From assembly GCA_021819245.1 (NCBI GenBank), contig JAKARI010000008.1, positions 28,225 through 90,307 of the forward strand: a DNA stretch of 62,083 nt, in the 5' to 3' direction. Below are positions 35,495 through 43,513 of this stretch, piece after piece. Made by a program: the position numbers and the translations under genes. The notes under the pieces are model-generated. The model saw only the letters and a list, made by a program, of their open reading frames with translations, was not told the origin of the DNA and searched no databases. This DNA comes from Pseudomonadota bacterium (GTDB taxonomy: Bacteria; Pseudomonadota; Gammaproteobacteria; Acidiferrobacterales; Acidiferrobacteraceae). Within the stretch, counting starts at the first letter, position 1. The number at the start of each line of letters is the position of its first letter.

Positions 35495-36190
35495 ATGAGT
35501 GTCTTGAGCTGGTCCGGCGGGCGTGCGCAAGGCAGTGACGATAGCGATGAATCGCGGGTGTTCGCATATGCCCTGGCCGGGGCCCTGGTATTGCAGGCGG
35601 CGCTGGTCGCGACTGTGGCGTTCTGGCCGTATCGTAAACCCCAGACCGTACTGCCAAGCTCAATCGCAGTCGAGATGGTGACTTTACCCCGGCCTGCGCC
35701 ATCTGCGCCCAAGCCCAGGCCTCGGCCTGTGGTACCGGTAGTCCATAAGGTCGAGCCCAAGCCGCTTGTGACCAAGGAACGGGCACGCGAAGTGGTGCCG
35801 CCGCGCGTAAGGTCCAAGGTGGCCCCAAGGTCCATGCCGATAACGAAACCCCGAAAAACCGTGCCGGCAGCCAGTCCCTCGCCGCAGATGATCGCATCAC
35901 TCATGTCGCGCTATGTAGGGCTTGTCAGGCCCATGATAGAAGGGCACCTGCGCGTGCCGGCCCTGCTCAAGGCTATGGGCATGTCCGGGCATTCCACGAT
36001 AGAATTTCGCCTGTCGCCGCGCGGGCGCCTCCTGTGGGCCAAGGTCCTTGTGCCAAGCCGCATCCGCGCCGTGAACGCCGCTGCGCTCGCGGCCGTCGAG
36101 GGCAGCCACTACCCACAGTTTTTGCGGCATATGCCGAGACGGGATACGACCTTCGAGATCACCGTACACATCAGCGGGGACGGTTCGTGA
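35495..36190 (+). CDS. tonB: TonB-family energy transducer
   Basis: A TonB protein of 231 residues from ATG 35495 (an in-frame ATG at 35444 would add 17). It has one N-terminal membrane anchor ('YALAGALVLQAALVATVAFW'), a Pro/Lys/Arg-rich periplasm-spanning linker (about 60-135, 'PKPRPRPVVPVVHKVEPKP'), and a C-terminal TonB domain ('GHSTIEFRLSPRGRLLWAKV') that touches receptor TonB boxes. A GGGGGG run precedes the chosen start. It presumably energises the two receptors at 15491-21222. Confidence 0.87.
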   Translation: MSVLSWSGGRAQGSDDSDESRVFAYALAGALVLQAALVATVAFWPYRKPQTVLPSSIAVEMVTLPRPAPSAPKPRPRPVVPVVHKVEPKPLVTKERAREVVPPRVRSKVAPRSMPITKPRKTVPAASPSPQMIASLMSRYVGLVRPMIEGHLRVPALLKAMGMSGHSTIEFRLSPRGRLLWAKVLVPSRIRAVNAAALAAVEGSHYPQFLRHMPRRDTTFEITVHISGDGS

Positions 36191-36218
36191 CCGGCAGTGG
36201 AAACGGGGAGGACAAGCT

Positions 36219-37628
36219 ATGACACGCGAACGGCATTCTCTGGGCGCGACCGGCACAGACCAGCGCCGCGGGTCGGTGTGGGGGGTGTTCTTCATATGGC
36301 TTGCCGCCACCATGACGGCCTCGACCATCCCCCTGGGAGGCATTATGGCGCAGATGTTTCCCGGGGCGCCGTTTTTGCCGGTGATCCTGGCGGCGTCTGG
36401 GTTTTTCCTGCTGGTCGGCATCATAAGCATCCCGGGATTTGTCTATGGCCTGCCGACGATGGTGGTCTCAGAGCATCTGTTCGGCGCGCGGGTCAATCGC
36501 CTGATATCGGCGGCCAACTGGCTTTCCCAGGTTGGGTGGGAGAGCGTCGTACTGGTGATCGTCATCTATATCGTCCGCAGCCTGCTGTTTCCCGGGGACA
36601 CGGTGTACCCGCTGAGTGCGACATTGACCGCGCTTGTGGTATCGCTGTTTGCCAACTTCACGGTGCCACTTTTGGGGTACCGGGCGATCGTGGTTTCGCA
36701 AAAGGCCGGGGCCATCGTGTTGATGGTCTTTTCCGTGGTGATTTTCCTTCACATCCCCGCGAGGAATAGCCTTATTCTGGGGCATACGGTCATGTCGGGC
36801 ACTACGCTGCGCGATGCCCTCGGGGCCCTGTCCCTGGGGCTCATGGGCGGCGCCTTGTCATGGACGATGTTCTCCTCGGACTATTCGCGGTTTATGCGCC
36901 CGGGGACATCGCTTGCGCGCGTGGCCATGGCGCCGGCCATCGGGGGATTTCTTGGGAATTTCGTTATTCTTCTGGTGTCTGTGGCCCTCTATCAGGCGGG
37001 CGGGGTCGCATTCGGGAAAGACGGTATTGCATTCCCGCGCGGCATGTTCCATAGCGAGTTTTTGTATTACGGTTTTTGCATATTCGCGGTTATCGGACTG
37101 CTCGCCTCAAACTTTCTCAATGCATTTAGCTCGGCCTTCAGTCTCGCCGTTATGCTGCGCCGCGATTTGAATCGCCGATTATCGACCTTCGTAGACGCCT
37201 CCATAGGGACAGCGATCGCCGTGTGGATTCTGTTTTACGCACCGACCTTCCTCGATGTATTTGAGGTCTTTCTGTCGCTTATTATCATTGTCGCTGCTCC
37301 TTGGACTGGCGTGGTCGCAGTCGAGATCCTGGCAGATCGCATTGGCGGCGGCCTGCCCGCCGATCCGGCATCGTGGCTTGCAGGCCGCCGCCGGCGAACG
37401 GTAGTCATGGCGGTGGCGGTTGCGGCAAGCGCGCTTTTTTCGAGCAACCCGCTATGGACCGGTTATGGCGCCCAGGCGCTTGGCGGCGTCGACATTTCGC
37501 CGCTTGTGGGACTCATCCTTGCGGCGCTGCTGACGGGGGCCGCGCGCCTCGTGCGGGGTGCGGGCGCGCAGGATGGGCTTGATCCGGCCAACGCCGGCGC
37601 GCAGGCGTTGCAGGGGCCCTCGCGATGA
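36219..37628 (+). CDS. NCS1-family nucleobase permease (CodB-like)
   Basis: A 469-residue inner-membrane carrier with about 12 hydrophobic helices of the nucleobase:cation symporter-1 family (cytosine, purine, allantoin and related compounds). Family features include the TM1 region 'WLAATMTASTIPLGGIMA', 'ANWLSQVGWESVVL', 'WTMFSSDYSRFM' (the characteristic DYSR motif) and 'APWTGVVAVEI'. It starts 28 bases after tonB and would bring the released base into the cytoplasm. Substrate specificity cannot be called from sequence. Confidence 0.88.
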   Translation: MTRERHSLGATGTDQRRGSVWGVFFIWLAATMTASTIPLGGIMAQMFPGAPFLPVILAASGFFLLVGIISIPGFVYGLPTMVVSEHLFGARVNRLISAANWLSQVGWESVVLVIVIYIVRSLLFPGDTVYPLSATLTALVVSLFANFTVPLLGYRAIVVSQKAGAIVLMVFSVVIFLHIPARNSLILGHTVMSGTTLRDALGALSLGLMGGALSWTMFSSDYSRFMRPGTSLARVAMAPAIGGFLGNFVILLVSVALYQAGGVAFGKDGIAFPRGMFHSEFLYYGFCIFAVIGLLASNFLNAFSSAFSLAVMLRRDLNRRLSTFVDASIGTAIAVWILFYAPTFLDVFEVFLSLIIIVAAPWTGVVAVEILADRIGGGLPADPASWLAGRRRRTVVMAVAVAASALFSSNPLWTGYGAQALGGVDISPLVGLILAALLTGAARLVRGAGAQDGLDPANAGAQALQGPSR

Positions 37629-37760
37629 CGGGGCTGGCGCAGCCCAGGCCTAAGCGGTGCGGCTGGGGGCGGTGGTACGCTAGGGCGCCTGCCAACAGCG
37701 CGCGCGGTGCCCGTGGCCCCTTATGTGCTCACATGGGCGGCACTTGCCGGAGGAGCGTGC

Positions 37761-38273
37761 GTGCGAGGCGCACCCGAATACCACTTTGCGCATATCGATG
37801 ATGCGGCCGCGCTTTCGGGCCTCATCATCGACGCCTATCGCGGGACCGGCCCCGTGAAGGGCTGGACGAGCGAGGCCCATCTGCTGGGCGGGCAGCGCAT
37901 TGATGCGGGCACGCCGCAAGAGATTTTGATGCGCGATGACAGCCGTATCCTGCAGGTGGATTGGGATGGGGCGCTATGCGCGTGTATCCATCTCGCGAAG
38001 ACCTCGCCCAGTCACGTCGAGTTCGGACTTTTCGCGGTGCATCCGGCCCTTCAGGGCCGCAGCCTGGGTCGATCGGTCATGGAGTACGCCGAGCGATGGG
38101 CCAAGGCGACGTGGGGCGCGCGCGGAGCCCTGCTTACGGTGATCGATGCGCGGCGGGATATTGCGGCTTGGTATCGGCGCATGGGTTACGTATTTACCGG
38201 CGAGCGCAGGGCACCCCATACGGCGAGGAGCGCTTTGGTATCCCTAAGCGGCCGGATCTGGTGTTTGCGGTAA
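37761..38273 (+). CDS. GNAT-family N-acetyltransferase, C-terminus frameshifted
   Basis: A 170-residue GNAT protein from a GTG start with a good ribosome site (GGAGGAG, 37749-37755). The acetyl-CoA binding motif is 'VEFGLFAVHPALQGRSLGRSVM', and the 'AAWYRRMGYVFTGERR' segment is typical. After 'GERRAP' this frame runs into an unusual Ala/Ser ending. The -1 frame instead continues with the expected GNAT tail ('YGEERFGIPKRPDLVFAV') to a stop at 38297-38299. A one-base deletion in CACCCC near 38210-38216 explains this. The protein may be degraded, or the base call may be wrong. Role unknown; weak link to the operon. Confidence 0.75.
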   Translation: MRGAPEYHFAHIDDAAALSGLIIDAYRGTGPVKGWTSEAHLLGGQRIDAGTPQEILMRDDSRILQVDWDGALCACIHLAKTSPSHVEFGLFAVHPALQGRSLGRSVMEYAERWAKATWGARGALLTVIDARRDIAAWYRRMGYVFTGERRAPHTARSALVSLSGRIWCLR

Positions 38274-38419
38274 TGCGCAAGGATTTGCGCGGCCCTTGAT
38301 GTCTTTGGCCGTGGCCCCGGGCCGGCATGTCTTGTCAGGCAGCTCATCTGGACTATTCTTATAGGGGAGGGGGCGTGCCCTGAGCCGGACGATGCCAGAT
38401 GACAGATGGGGGGCGGGAG

Positions 38420-39562
38420 ATGGGCGGCGATCCGCCGCCACGGCGGATACTGGTCGTCGATGATGACGACGGATTACGCGCCGGACTCGCCATTGGCCTA
38501 AAGCGCGACGGTTACATCGTGCAGCTTGCGGGTGATGCCCATGAGGCGACCGAGAAGCTCGCGGGCATGGACTTCGACCTTATCCTGCTCGACCTCCACC
38601 TCCCGGGCACTATCAACGGCCTGAGCCTGCTCAATACCATCCGCGCCCAGCGCTCACCCCTGAATCTCCCCGTAATCATCATCTCGGGGTCGTCGGATAG
38701 CGCAAATATCGTCACGGCGCTGCGTGACGGCGCCAATGATTATGTCGTGAAGCCTTTTGATGCGAGCACGGTGCGGGCCCGTGTCCGCACTCAGATTACC
38801 CTGAAGGCGCTGAAGGACGTCAATGATCACTTTCTTCGGACTGCAAGCCACGACCTGAAAAAACCGATCATGCTCATGCTCGACGTCGCAAGCCAGATCC
38901 GGCTGTCGGCGCGAGCCGGAGGGCCTATGTCGGCCGATGACCAGTCAGCCCTGGACCTTCTGATCGACACCGGCAAGTACATGCAGCAGATCATAGGCGA
39001 ACTTCTCGATATGGGCGCTATCCGCGCCGGCCGCATTTGCCTGCAAAGGCAGTCGACGGATTTCGGCGCGATCGTTCGCCAGGCAGTGGCCCACAACTTA
39101 GGCTACGCCCATGGCAAGGGCATAGAGCTTGGTCTTAAGTTCTCGCCAGGCCTGCCCCATATCGTGGCCGACGAACTGCGCCTTTTGCAGGTACTGGACA
39201 ATCTGATCGGCAATGCCATCAAGTTCAGCCCGCCCAAGACCCGCGTCGCCATCTCTACCGTGGCTGATGGCGAGCAGATCGTGTGCGAGGTGACAGATGA
39301 GGGTCCGGGCCTTTCCGCAGAGGATCAGGTGCGGCTTTTTCAGCCCTACCAGGCGCTTAGCAACAAACCGACGGGTAATGAGCAAAGTACCGGACTCGGT
39401 CTTGCGATCTGCAAGGAATTGATCGCGCTTCATCACGGGGACATCGGGGTGCGCAACAATGCCGGCCGCGGCGCCACGTTCTGGATACGAGTCCCTACCA
39501 AGCCGCCGTCACCCGACAGCGCCTTGGCCGAGCCTGCCGTGGTGGGGGGGCGGGCAACCTAG
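38420..39562 (+). CDS. Receiver-histidine kinase hybrid
   Basis: A soluble protein of 380 residues (388 aa minus the shorter start choice; ATG 38399 is an alternative). The N-terminal receiver domain (about 8-130) has the acidic pocket 'LVVDDDDG', the phospho-acceptor Asp in 'ILLDLHLPG' and 'DYVVKPF'. A HisKA-like helix pair follows ('FLRTASHDLKKPI', with the His), then the HATPase domain ('DNLIGNAIKFSPP', 'VTDEGPGLS', 'GLGLAICKEL'). No membrane segment or output domain is present. It stands alone. Its partners are unknown. The stop shares the CTAG tetramer with the convergent phosphoesterase. Confidence 0.88.
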   Translation: MGGDPPPRRILVVDDDDGLRAGLAIGLKRDGYIVQLAGDAHEATEKLAGMDFDLILLDLHLPGTINGLSLLNTIRAQRSPLNLPVIIISGSSDSANIVTALRDGANDYVVKPFDASTVRARVRTQITLKALKDVNDHFLRTASHDLKKPIMLMLDVASQIRLSARAGGPMSADDQSALDLLIDTGKYMQQIIGELLDMGAIRAGRICLQRQSTDFGAIVRQAVAHNLGYAHGKGIELGLKFSPGLPHIVADELRLLQVLDNLIGNAIKFSPPKTRVAISTVADGEQIVCEVTDEGPGLSAEDQVRLFQPYQALSNKPTGNEQSTGLGLAICKELIALHHGDIGVRNNAGRGATFWIRVPTKPPSPDSALAEPAVVGGRAT

Positions 39563-40776
39563 GACGGCCGATCACCAAAGGCGGCCACGCTCGGTGATGA
39601 AGGCGTCTGCCGGGCGGTCTTCGCGTGCGAGGTTATCGTCGGGACCGGCCGCCCTCCGGGATCGGGGTACCCGGGCCCGATGCGAAAGAGCGTGATCTCC
39701 GGCGGCGCAGCCAATCGAAAGGGCGGTCCCCAGGCCCCTGTCCCCCGGCTTACATAAAGATGAGACGTGGGTGTCAGGCGGAAAAGCCCGGCATGCGCCG
39801 GGTAATAGAGGCGCGTCAACAGGCCCAAGGGGAAGATCTGGCCCTTATGGGTATGTCCCGAAAGCTGGAGGTCGATGCGGGTTTCTGCGCCCGGCAGTAC
39901 CTCGGGGCGATGTTTGAGCAGGATCGTGAATGCCCTATCCGATAGGGTGCGCAGGACACGCGCCTCGTTTTGTGCCGATTCACCAGGGCGAGCGGCAGCC
40001 GGGTCGTCAACGCCCGCAATCTGCAGGCCGGCAATGGTCACGACGCTATTGCGCAGCACCGTAAAGCCGGAACGCTCCATGAACGCAAGCGCCGGCACAA
40101 GACCCGCGTAGTACTCGTGATTGCCGACTATCGCAAATTTTCCAAGGCGCGGTTGTAACGCCGACAGAGTGTCGGTTGCCGGTACCGCAAGACCGGCTCG
40201 CGAATCGATCAGATCCCCGGTCGATACCACCACATCCGGATTCTGGTCGCGGAGTTTCTTGACGAGCGCATCGATGCGCCGCCGTCCGTTCATCGACCCT
40301 ATGTGGACGTCCGAGATCTGGGCTATGAGCAACCCTCCGGGGATGCCGATATCCTTGCTGGTCGGTATGTCGATCGTCTCGACGCGAATGCGCGAGCGCT
40401 CGATGAAGGCGTAGATCGCGAGCAGCGCGGTCAGCCCGACGGTGAGCGCAAGGGATAAGGGCCGAGCGGCAGGTGAGGGTACCCCTCCGGTTGCCATGAA
40501 TGCGACCTTCATAACGAAATCGGCCGCGAGTCGCGCCATGACAAACAGCAACACGAGGCCGGCCCAGGTATAGCCCGCCCAGGAAAAGGCCTTGCCCCAT
40601 CGCTCAAGTCCTCGCCGATCCAGGCGCCGCGCGAGGAATGGGGCGAGTCCGAGGCAGAAAATCGCCGTACCCACACTGATGCGTCCGGATAGAGATAGGT
40701 TAAGGCCTACCACCAGCACATGCCAGACAAAGGCCTGGGCGAGACCATAAAAGACCATGAACACCGGAAACAGCAT
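39559..40776 (-). CDS. Membrane-anchored calcineurin-like phosphoesterase (YkuE/YaeI-like)
   Basis: A 405-residue protein. The N-terminal third has about four hydrophobic helices. The phosphoesterase domain (about 145-380) has the metal motifs 'QISDVHIGSMN', 'VSTGDLIDSR', 'IVGNHEYY' and 'LSGHTHKGQIFPLG'. Related proteins (YkuE, YaeI) cleave phosphoesters including UDP-diacylglucosamine-type lipids, but the role here is not known. ATG 40776 is preferred to the TTG three bases earlier. Confidence 0.86.
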   Translation of the reverse strand: MLFPVFMVFYGLAQAFVWHVLVVGLNLSLSGRISVGTAIFCLGLAPFLARRLDRRGLERWGKAFSWAGYTWAGLVLLFVMARLAADFVMKVAFMATGGVPSPAARPLSLALTVGLTALLAIYAFIERSRIRVETIDIPTSKDIGIPGGLLIAQISDVHIGSMNGRRRIDALVKKLRDQNPDVVVSTGDLIDSRAGLAVPATDTLSALQPRLGKFAIVGNHEYYAGLVPALAFMERSGFTVLRNSVVTIAGLQIAGVDDPAAARPGESAQNEARVLRTLSDRAFTILLKHRPEVLPGAETRIDLQLSGHTHKGQIFPLGLLTRLYYPAHAGLFRLTPTSHLYVSRGTGAWGPPFRLAAPPEITLFRIGPGYPDPGGRPVPTITSHAKTARQTPSSPSVAAFGDRPS

Positions 40777-40905
40777 CAAAGGGTCCCCGAAGGCGAGACG
40801 TCATTATCGCACATAGTCCCGGGCATCCCGGGAGGTTCTCGACAATCGCGCCCTGTCCACCGGCAAGCGGGCCTGGGAATTTGGGGTGTCGTCCGGTTTG
40901 CCGGC

Positions 40906-41298
40906 TCAGCCCGCAGCCGCGCGTTCGACGATTTGCGCAAAGAGTGTGTCGAGCTCGGCGCCCATGGCGTCGAGATCGCGATGGTGGTACGGTGCGAAGA
41001 CACGCGAGGGTCGGCGGTAGGCCACCATCGTGTCGTTGTCTGTGGCATAGATGTGGAGACGCAAGGGGATATCGATCCCCGCGGCCTTGCACGCGGCCCA
41101 CACGCGTACCGCGAGGTCCGGCCGGAAGACCTCCAGGATTTGGTCGCACTCGGCGCTCAGGCCCATTTTGGCGGCGTTGGCCTGCCCATTGATATGCGCC
41201 ACGAGGCGCAGGGGTCCCGCGGCAAGCGCCGCCTTCAGGCGCTCGACCGTCTCATCGCACCCGTAAGGCGATACGGCCTGCACAATGTCCTTACTCAT
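40906..41298 (-). CDS. DUF302-family protein
   Basis: A 130-residue protein of the DUF302 family, seen in the fold pattern 'SPYGCDETVERLKAAL', 'INGQANAAKMGLS', 'LEVFRPDLA' and 'PLRLHIYATDNDTMVAYRRPS'. The family is common in sulfur oxidisers and other bacteria but has no firm biochemical role. ATG 41298 has GAGGA upstream. It stands alone on the minus strand. Confidence 0.83.
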   Translation of the reverse strand: MSKDIVQAVSPYGCDETVERLKAALAAGPLRLVAHINGQANAAKMGLSAECDQILEVFRPDLAVRVWAACKAAGIDIPLRLHIYATDNDTMVAYRRPSRVFAPYHHRDLDAMGAELDTLFAQIVERAAAG

Positions 41299-41502
41299 CA
41301 CGTCATCCTCATCCCACCGGTCCGGTCGAGCGCATGGGTCGGGGTGTTAGGGGTCGCGGATGGGGCTTGCCATGCCGCGGATGCGCGTGGCCGACCCCTT
41401 GCCGCCCGCCTGATCATCGGATGTAATGAAAGGCGCGACTGGCATGCTGTAACATGCGCGGTCTTTGAGCCTCCCATAAAATCGCCTTAAGGACAAGATG
41501 CC

Positions 41503-42306
41503 ATGCGCGCGAGGATGTTTCTCATCACAATACCCTGGCTGCTCTGTGCGGCGCCCGTATCTGCCATGGTCACGCCGTCGGTTCCGAATCCCTGCACCGG
41601 GCCTTCGGGCCTGCTTGCGGAGCTCGACCGGCCGACCGTGGCCGATAGCGCCTGTGTTGCCGAGCCGGGACGCGCCATCGTGGAGATGGGCTACGCCCAC
41701 CTCAATACCAATGCCGGCACGCGCCAGAATCTCCCACAAGCCGAGCTGCGGTTTGGTCTTCCGCGTGGCAATGAATTCGTGTTTTTGCCGCCGAATGCCA
41801 CCTATGCCGGCAATGAGGAGGGCGGGGAAACGGATTACAGCGCGACTGTCATGGGACTCAAGCACGAATGGGGTTATACCCGCCGGTGGATCTATACCGG
41901 CGAGGTCTTGTTCACGGCGCCCGGGACACGCAATGCCGACGGGACCACGGATGGCTGGGGAACGGCCATAAACGGCATTGTCGGGTACAGCCTGACATCG
42001 CGTGTCGCATTCGGGCTCATGCTGGGCGTGACAAGCCTGTACGATGAGGCGGGACGGCGCTATACGAGCGTCAACCCCGATTTTACTGCGACATGGCTCG
42101 TCGATCCCCGGTGGCAACTCTATGCCGAGTTCTATGGGCAGACGCATACTGCCCAGGGGGCAGGCAGCGGCTGGGATACCGATGGCGGCGTGCAATATCT
42201 CGTGACGCGCGATATCGAGGTGGACGCCGAGATCGGGCAGCGGCTCTATGGGGCCCTCGGGGGCTACCGCCATTACTGGGGGGTGGGGGCCGGATGGGAG
42301 TTCTAG
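41503..42306 (+). CDS. Predicted outer-membrane beta-barrel protein
   Basis: A 267-residue protein with a signal peptide ('FLITIPWLLCAAPVSA'), then amphipathic beta strands with aromatic ends, closing in 'GVGAGWEF' (terminal Phe, the outer-membrane barrel signal). The pattern 'VEMGYAHLNTNAGTRQNLPQAELRFGL' (core NLPQAELRFGL) resembles the MetA/phenol-degradation and transporter family of small barrels. The ligand is unknown. It overlaps the next gene by 13 bases. Confidence 0.7.
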   Translation: MRARMFLITIPWLLCAAPVSAMVTPSVPNPCTGPSGLLAELDRPTVADSACVAEPGRAIVEMGYAHLNTNAGTRQNLPQAELRFGLPRGNEFVFLPPNATYAGNEEGGETDYSATVMGLKHEWGYTRRWIYTGEVLFTAPGTRNADGTTDGWGTAINGIVGYSLTSRVAFGLMLGVTSLYDEAGRRYTSVNPDFTATWLVDPRWQLYAEFYGQTHTAQGAGSGWDTDGGVQYLVTRDIEVDAEIGQRLYGALGGYRHYWGVGAGWEF

Positions 42307-42995
42307 AAGGCCGCGGCCCGGGTGATCCGCCGGTCCCTGAAGGCGAGGGCGTCACCAAGTTCAGGCTGCATTTCACGCGCCGCCCCCCGCTTTTGGCGGC
42401 GCGTCTGGCCACGCTGCAGGCCTGGCGGCAGAGACTCTTCGATCTCGGGCTGATAGGGCAGGAACTCACCGAGGCGGGGCCCGTTGGTTTCGGGAACGTG
42501 AGCGAGCGCTATGATGGGCCTCGTGACGGGGCGCGCTTTGTGATCACTGCGACTCAGACGGGCCACAAACCCACCCTCACTGCCGACGACTACAGTCTCG
42601 TGACGGGTTTTGATCTGGATGCCAATCGCGTCGATGCCGAAGGGCCTGCGCCGCCCTCTTCAGAGTCTCTGACGCATGCGATTTTTTACGCGTCGTGCGC
42701 GGATGTGCGCTATGTCTTTCATGGCCATTCGCGCGAGATCTGGACGCGCGCCGAGGCCCTAGGGCTTTCGTGGACCGATCGCAACGTGCCTTATGGAACG
42801 CCGGAAATGGCCCGGGAGGTTCAGGGCCTGCTGGAGAGGCCCGAGTGCCGTGCATCCGGCCTGCTGGTCATGGGCGGCCACGAAAACGGGCTCATAAGCT
42901 TTGCCGCGAGTGCCGAGGTCGCCGGCACGATCCTCATTCAGGCCCTGGCGCGCGCACGGGCCTTTGACGATCGCCACGACCCGCCGATCGCCTGA
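42294..42995 (+). CDS. Class II aldolase/adducin-family protein
   Basis: A 233-residue protein with the class II aldolase fold: 'FGNVSERYDG' (the N-terminal GNxS-type phosphate loop), the metal-binding 'VFHGHSREIW', and 'LVMGGHENGLISF' supplying a further His. Relatives include fuculose-phosphate aldolases and many uncharacterised enzymes; the substrate cannot be named. ATG 42294 lies within the end of the upstream barrel gene. Confidence 0.8.
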   Translation: MGVLEGRGPGDPPVPEGEGVTKFRLHFTRRPPLLAARLATLQAWRQRLFDLGLIGQELTEAGPVGFGNVSERYDGPRDGARFVITATQTGHKPTLTADDYSLVTGFDLDANRVDAEGPAPPSSESLTHAIFYASCADVRYVFHGHSREIWTRAEALGLSWTDRNVPYGTPEMAREVQGLLERPECRASGLLVMGGHENGLISFAASAEVAGTILIQALARARAFDDRHDPPIA

Positions 42996-43325
42996 ATAAC
43001 GGTCCCGAGGGCGGCTGCAGGATACGTATCCGTGTCGCGTCCCCGGGGCGCAGTGACCCCGCGGCATCTGGTGCGGGCCGCCTGATCCATGCGCCCACCC
43101 TGGGGTGTGCGGGCGCGTCGTCGCATGATCCTCGAATATCCACCATGTTCTGTCACATGTCCTTAAGGCGCGTCCTGGCGCCTGATCGGTTTGCCCTGTC
43201 CCCAGGGCCGCTGGTGTTGCCGCCATGTGGCAGTGTAAGACGCGGATTTTAAGAGGAAATAGTTTTCGGCATGGGATTTGCTTCCATGGGGGCGCGGGGC
43301 CCGTCCCGCTCGTCTTGGGAGAGAT
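42996..43325. other. Upstream region of the kdp cluster
   Basis: 330 bases with no gene. It holds a perfect 12-bp palindrome GGATACGTATCC (43020-43031), which could be an upstream activator site, and the sigma-54-like promoter listed separately at 43267-43282. Distance between the two is about 240 bases. Confidence 0.45.
43267..43282 (+). promoter_or_regulatory. Candidate sigma-54 (-24/-12) promoter of kdp operon 1
   Basis: CGGCATGGGATTTGCT matches TGGCACG-N4-TTGCT at all but two positions. GG is at 43268-43269 and GC at 43280-43281, exactly 10 bases apart. It would start transcription near 43293, about 33 bases before the first mini-ORF. An NtrC-type sigma-54 activator is encoded at the end of the same cluster (55880-57052), which makes the match more meaningful. 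Confidence 0.55.
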
Positions 43326-43424
43326 ATGCCGATGGCCTGGGTGTATTTCGGCGTGACCGTCGTGTTCTTTGCCGCCTCGATCGGATTTGCGGTGCTGCTC
43401 GAGCGCCTGCGGAGGGGTCCATGA
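43326..43424 (+). CDS. Mini membrane protein preceding kdpF (copy 1)
   Basis: A 32-residue reading frame. It has one hydrophobic helix ('VYFGVTVVFFAASIGFAVLL') and a basic end ('ERLRRGP'). GGGAGAG lies before its ATG. Its stop overlaps the kdpF start as ATGA. The second kdp operon has an equivalent mini-ORF in the same position with the same overlap, which argues that it is real. The function is unknown; it may be a small Kdp accessory peptide or a translational-coupling leader. Confidence 0.6.
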   Translation: MPMAWVYFGVTVVFFAASIGFAVLLERLRRGP

Positions 43425-43513
43425 GCCTCTTTGTCTGGGTGGGGCTTGCCCTGGGGGTCGGCCTGTTCATCTACCTCCTCGTATTTCTCTTGAATCCGGA
43501 GCGCTTCCTATGA
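43421..43513 (+). CDS. kdpF: KdpF, small subunit of potassium pump 1
   Basis: A 30-residue single-helix protein ending in the KdpF hallmark '[12 protein letters not shown]'. KdpF stabilises the KdpABC complex in the inner membrane. GGAGG lies just before its ATG. Both ends overlap neighbours by ATGA. Confidence 0.9.
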   Translation: MSLFVWVGLALGVGLFIYLLVFLLNPERFL

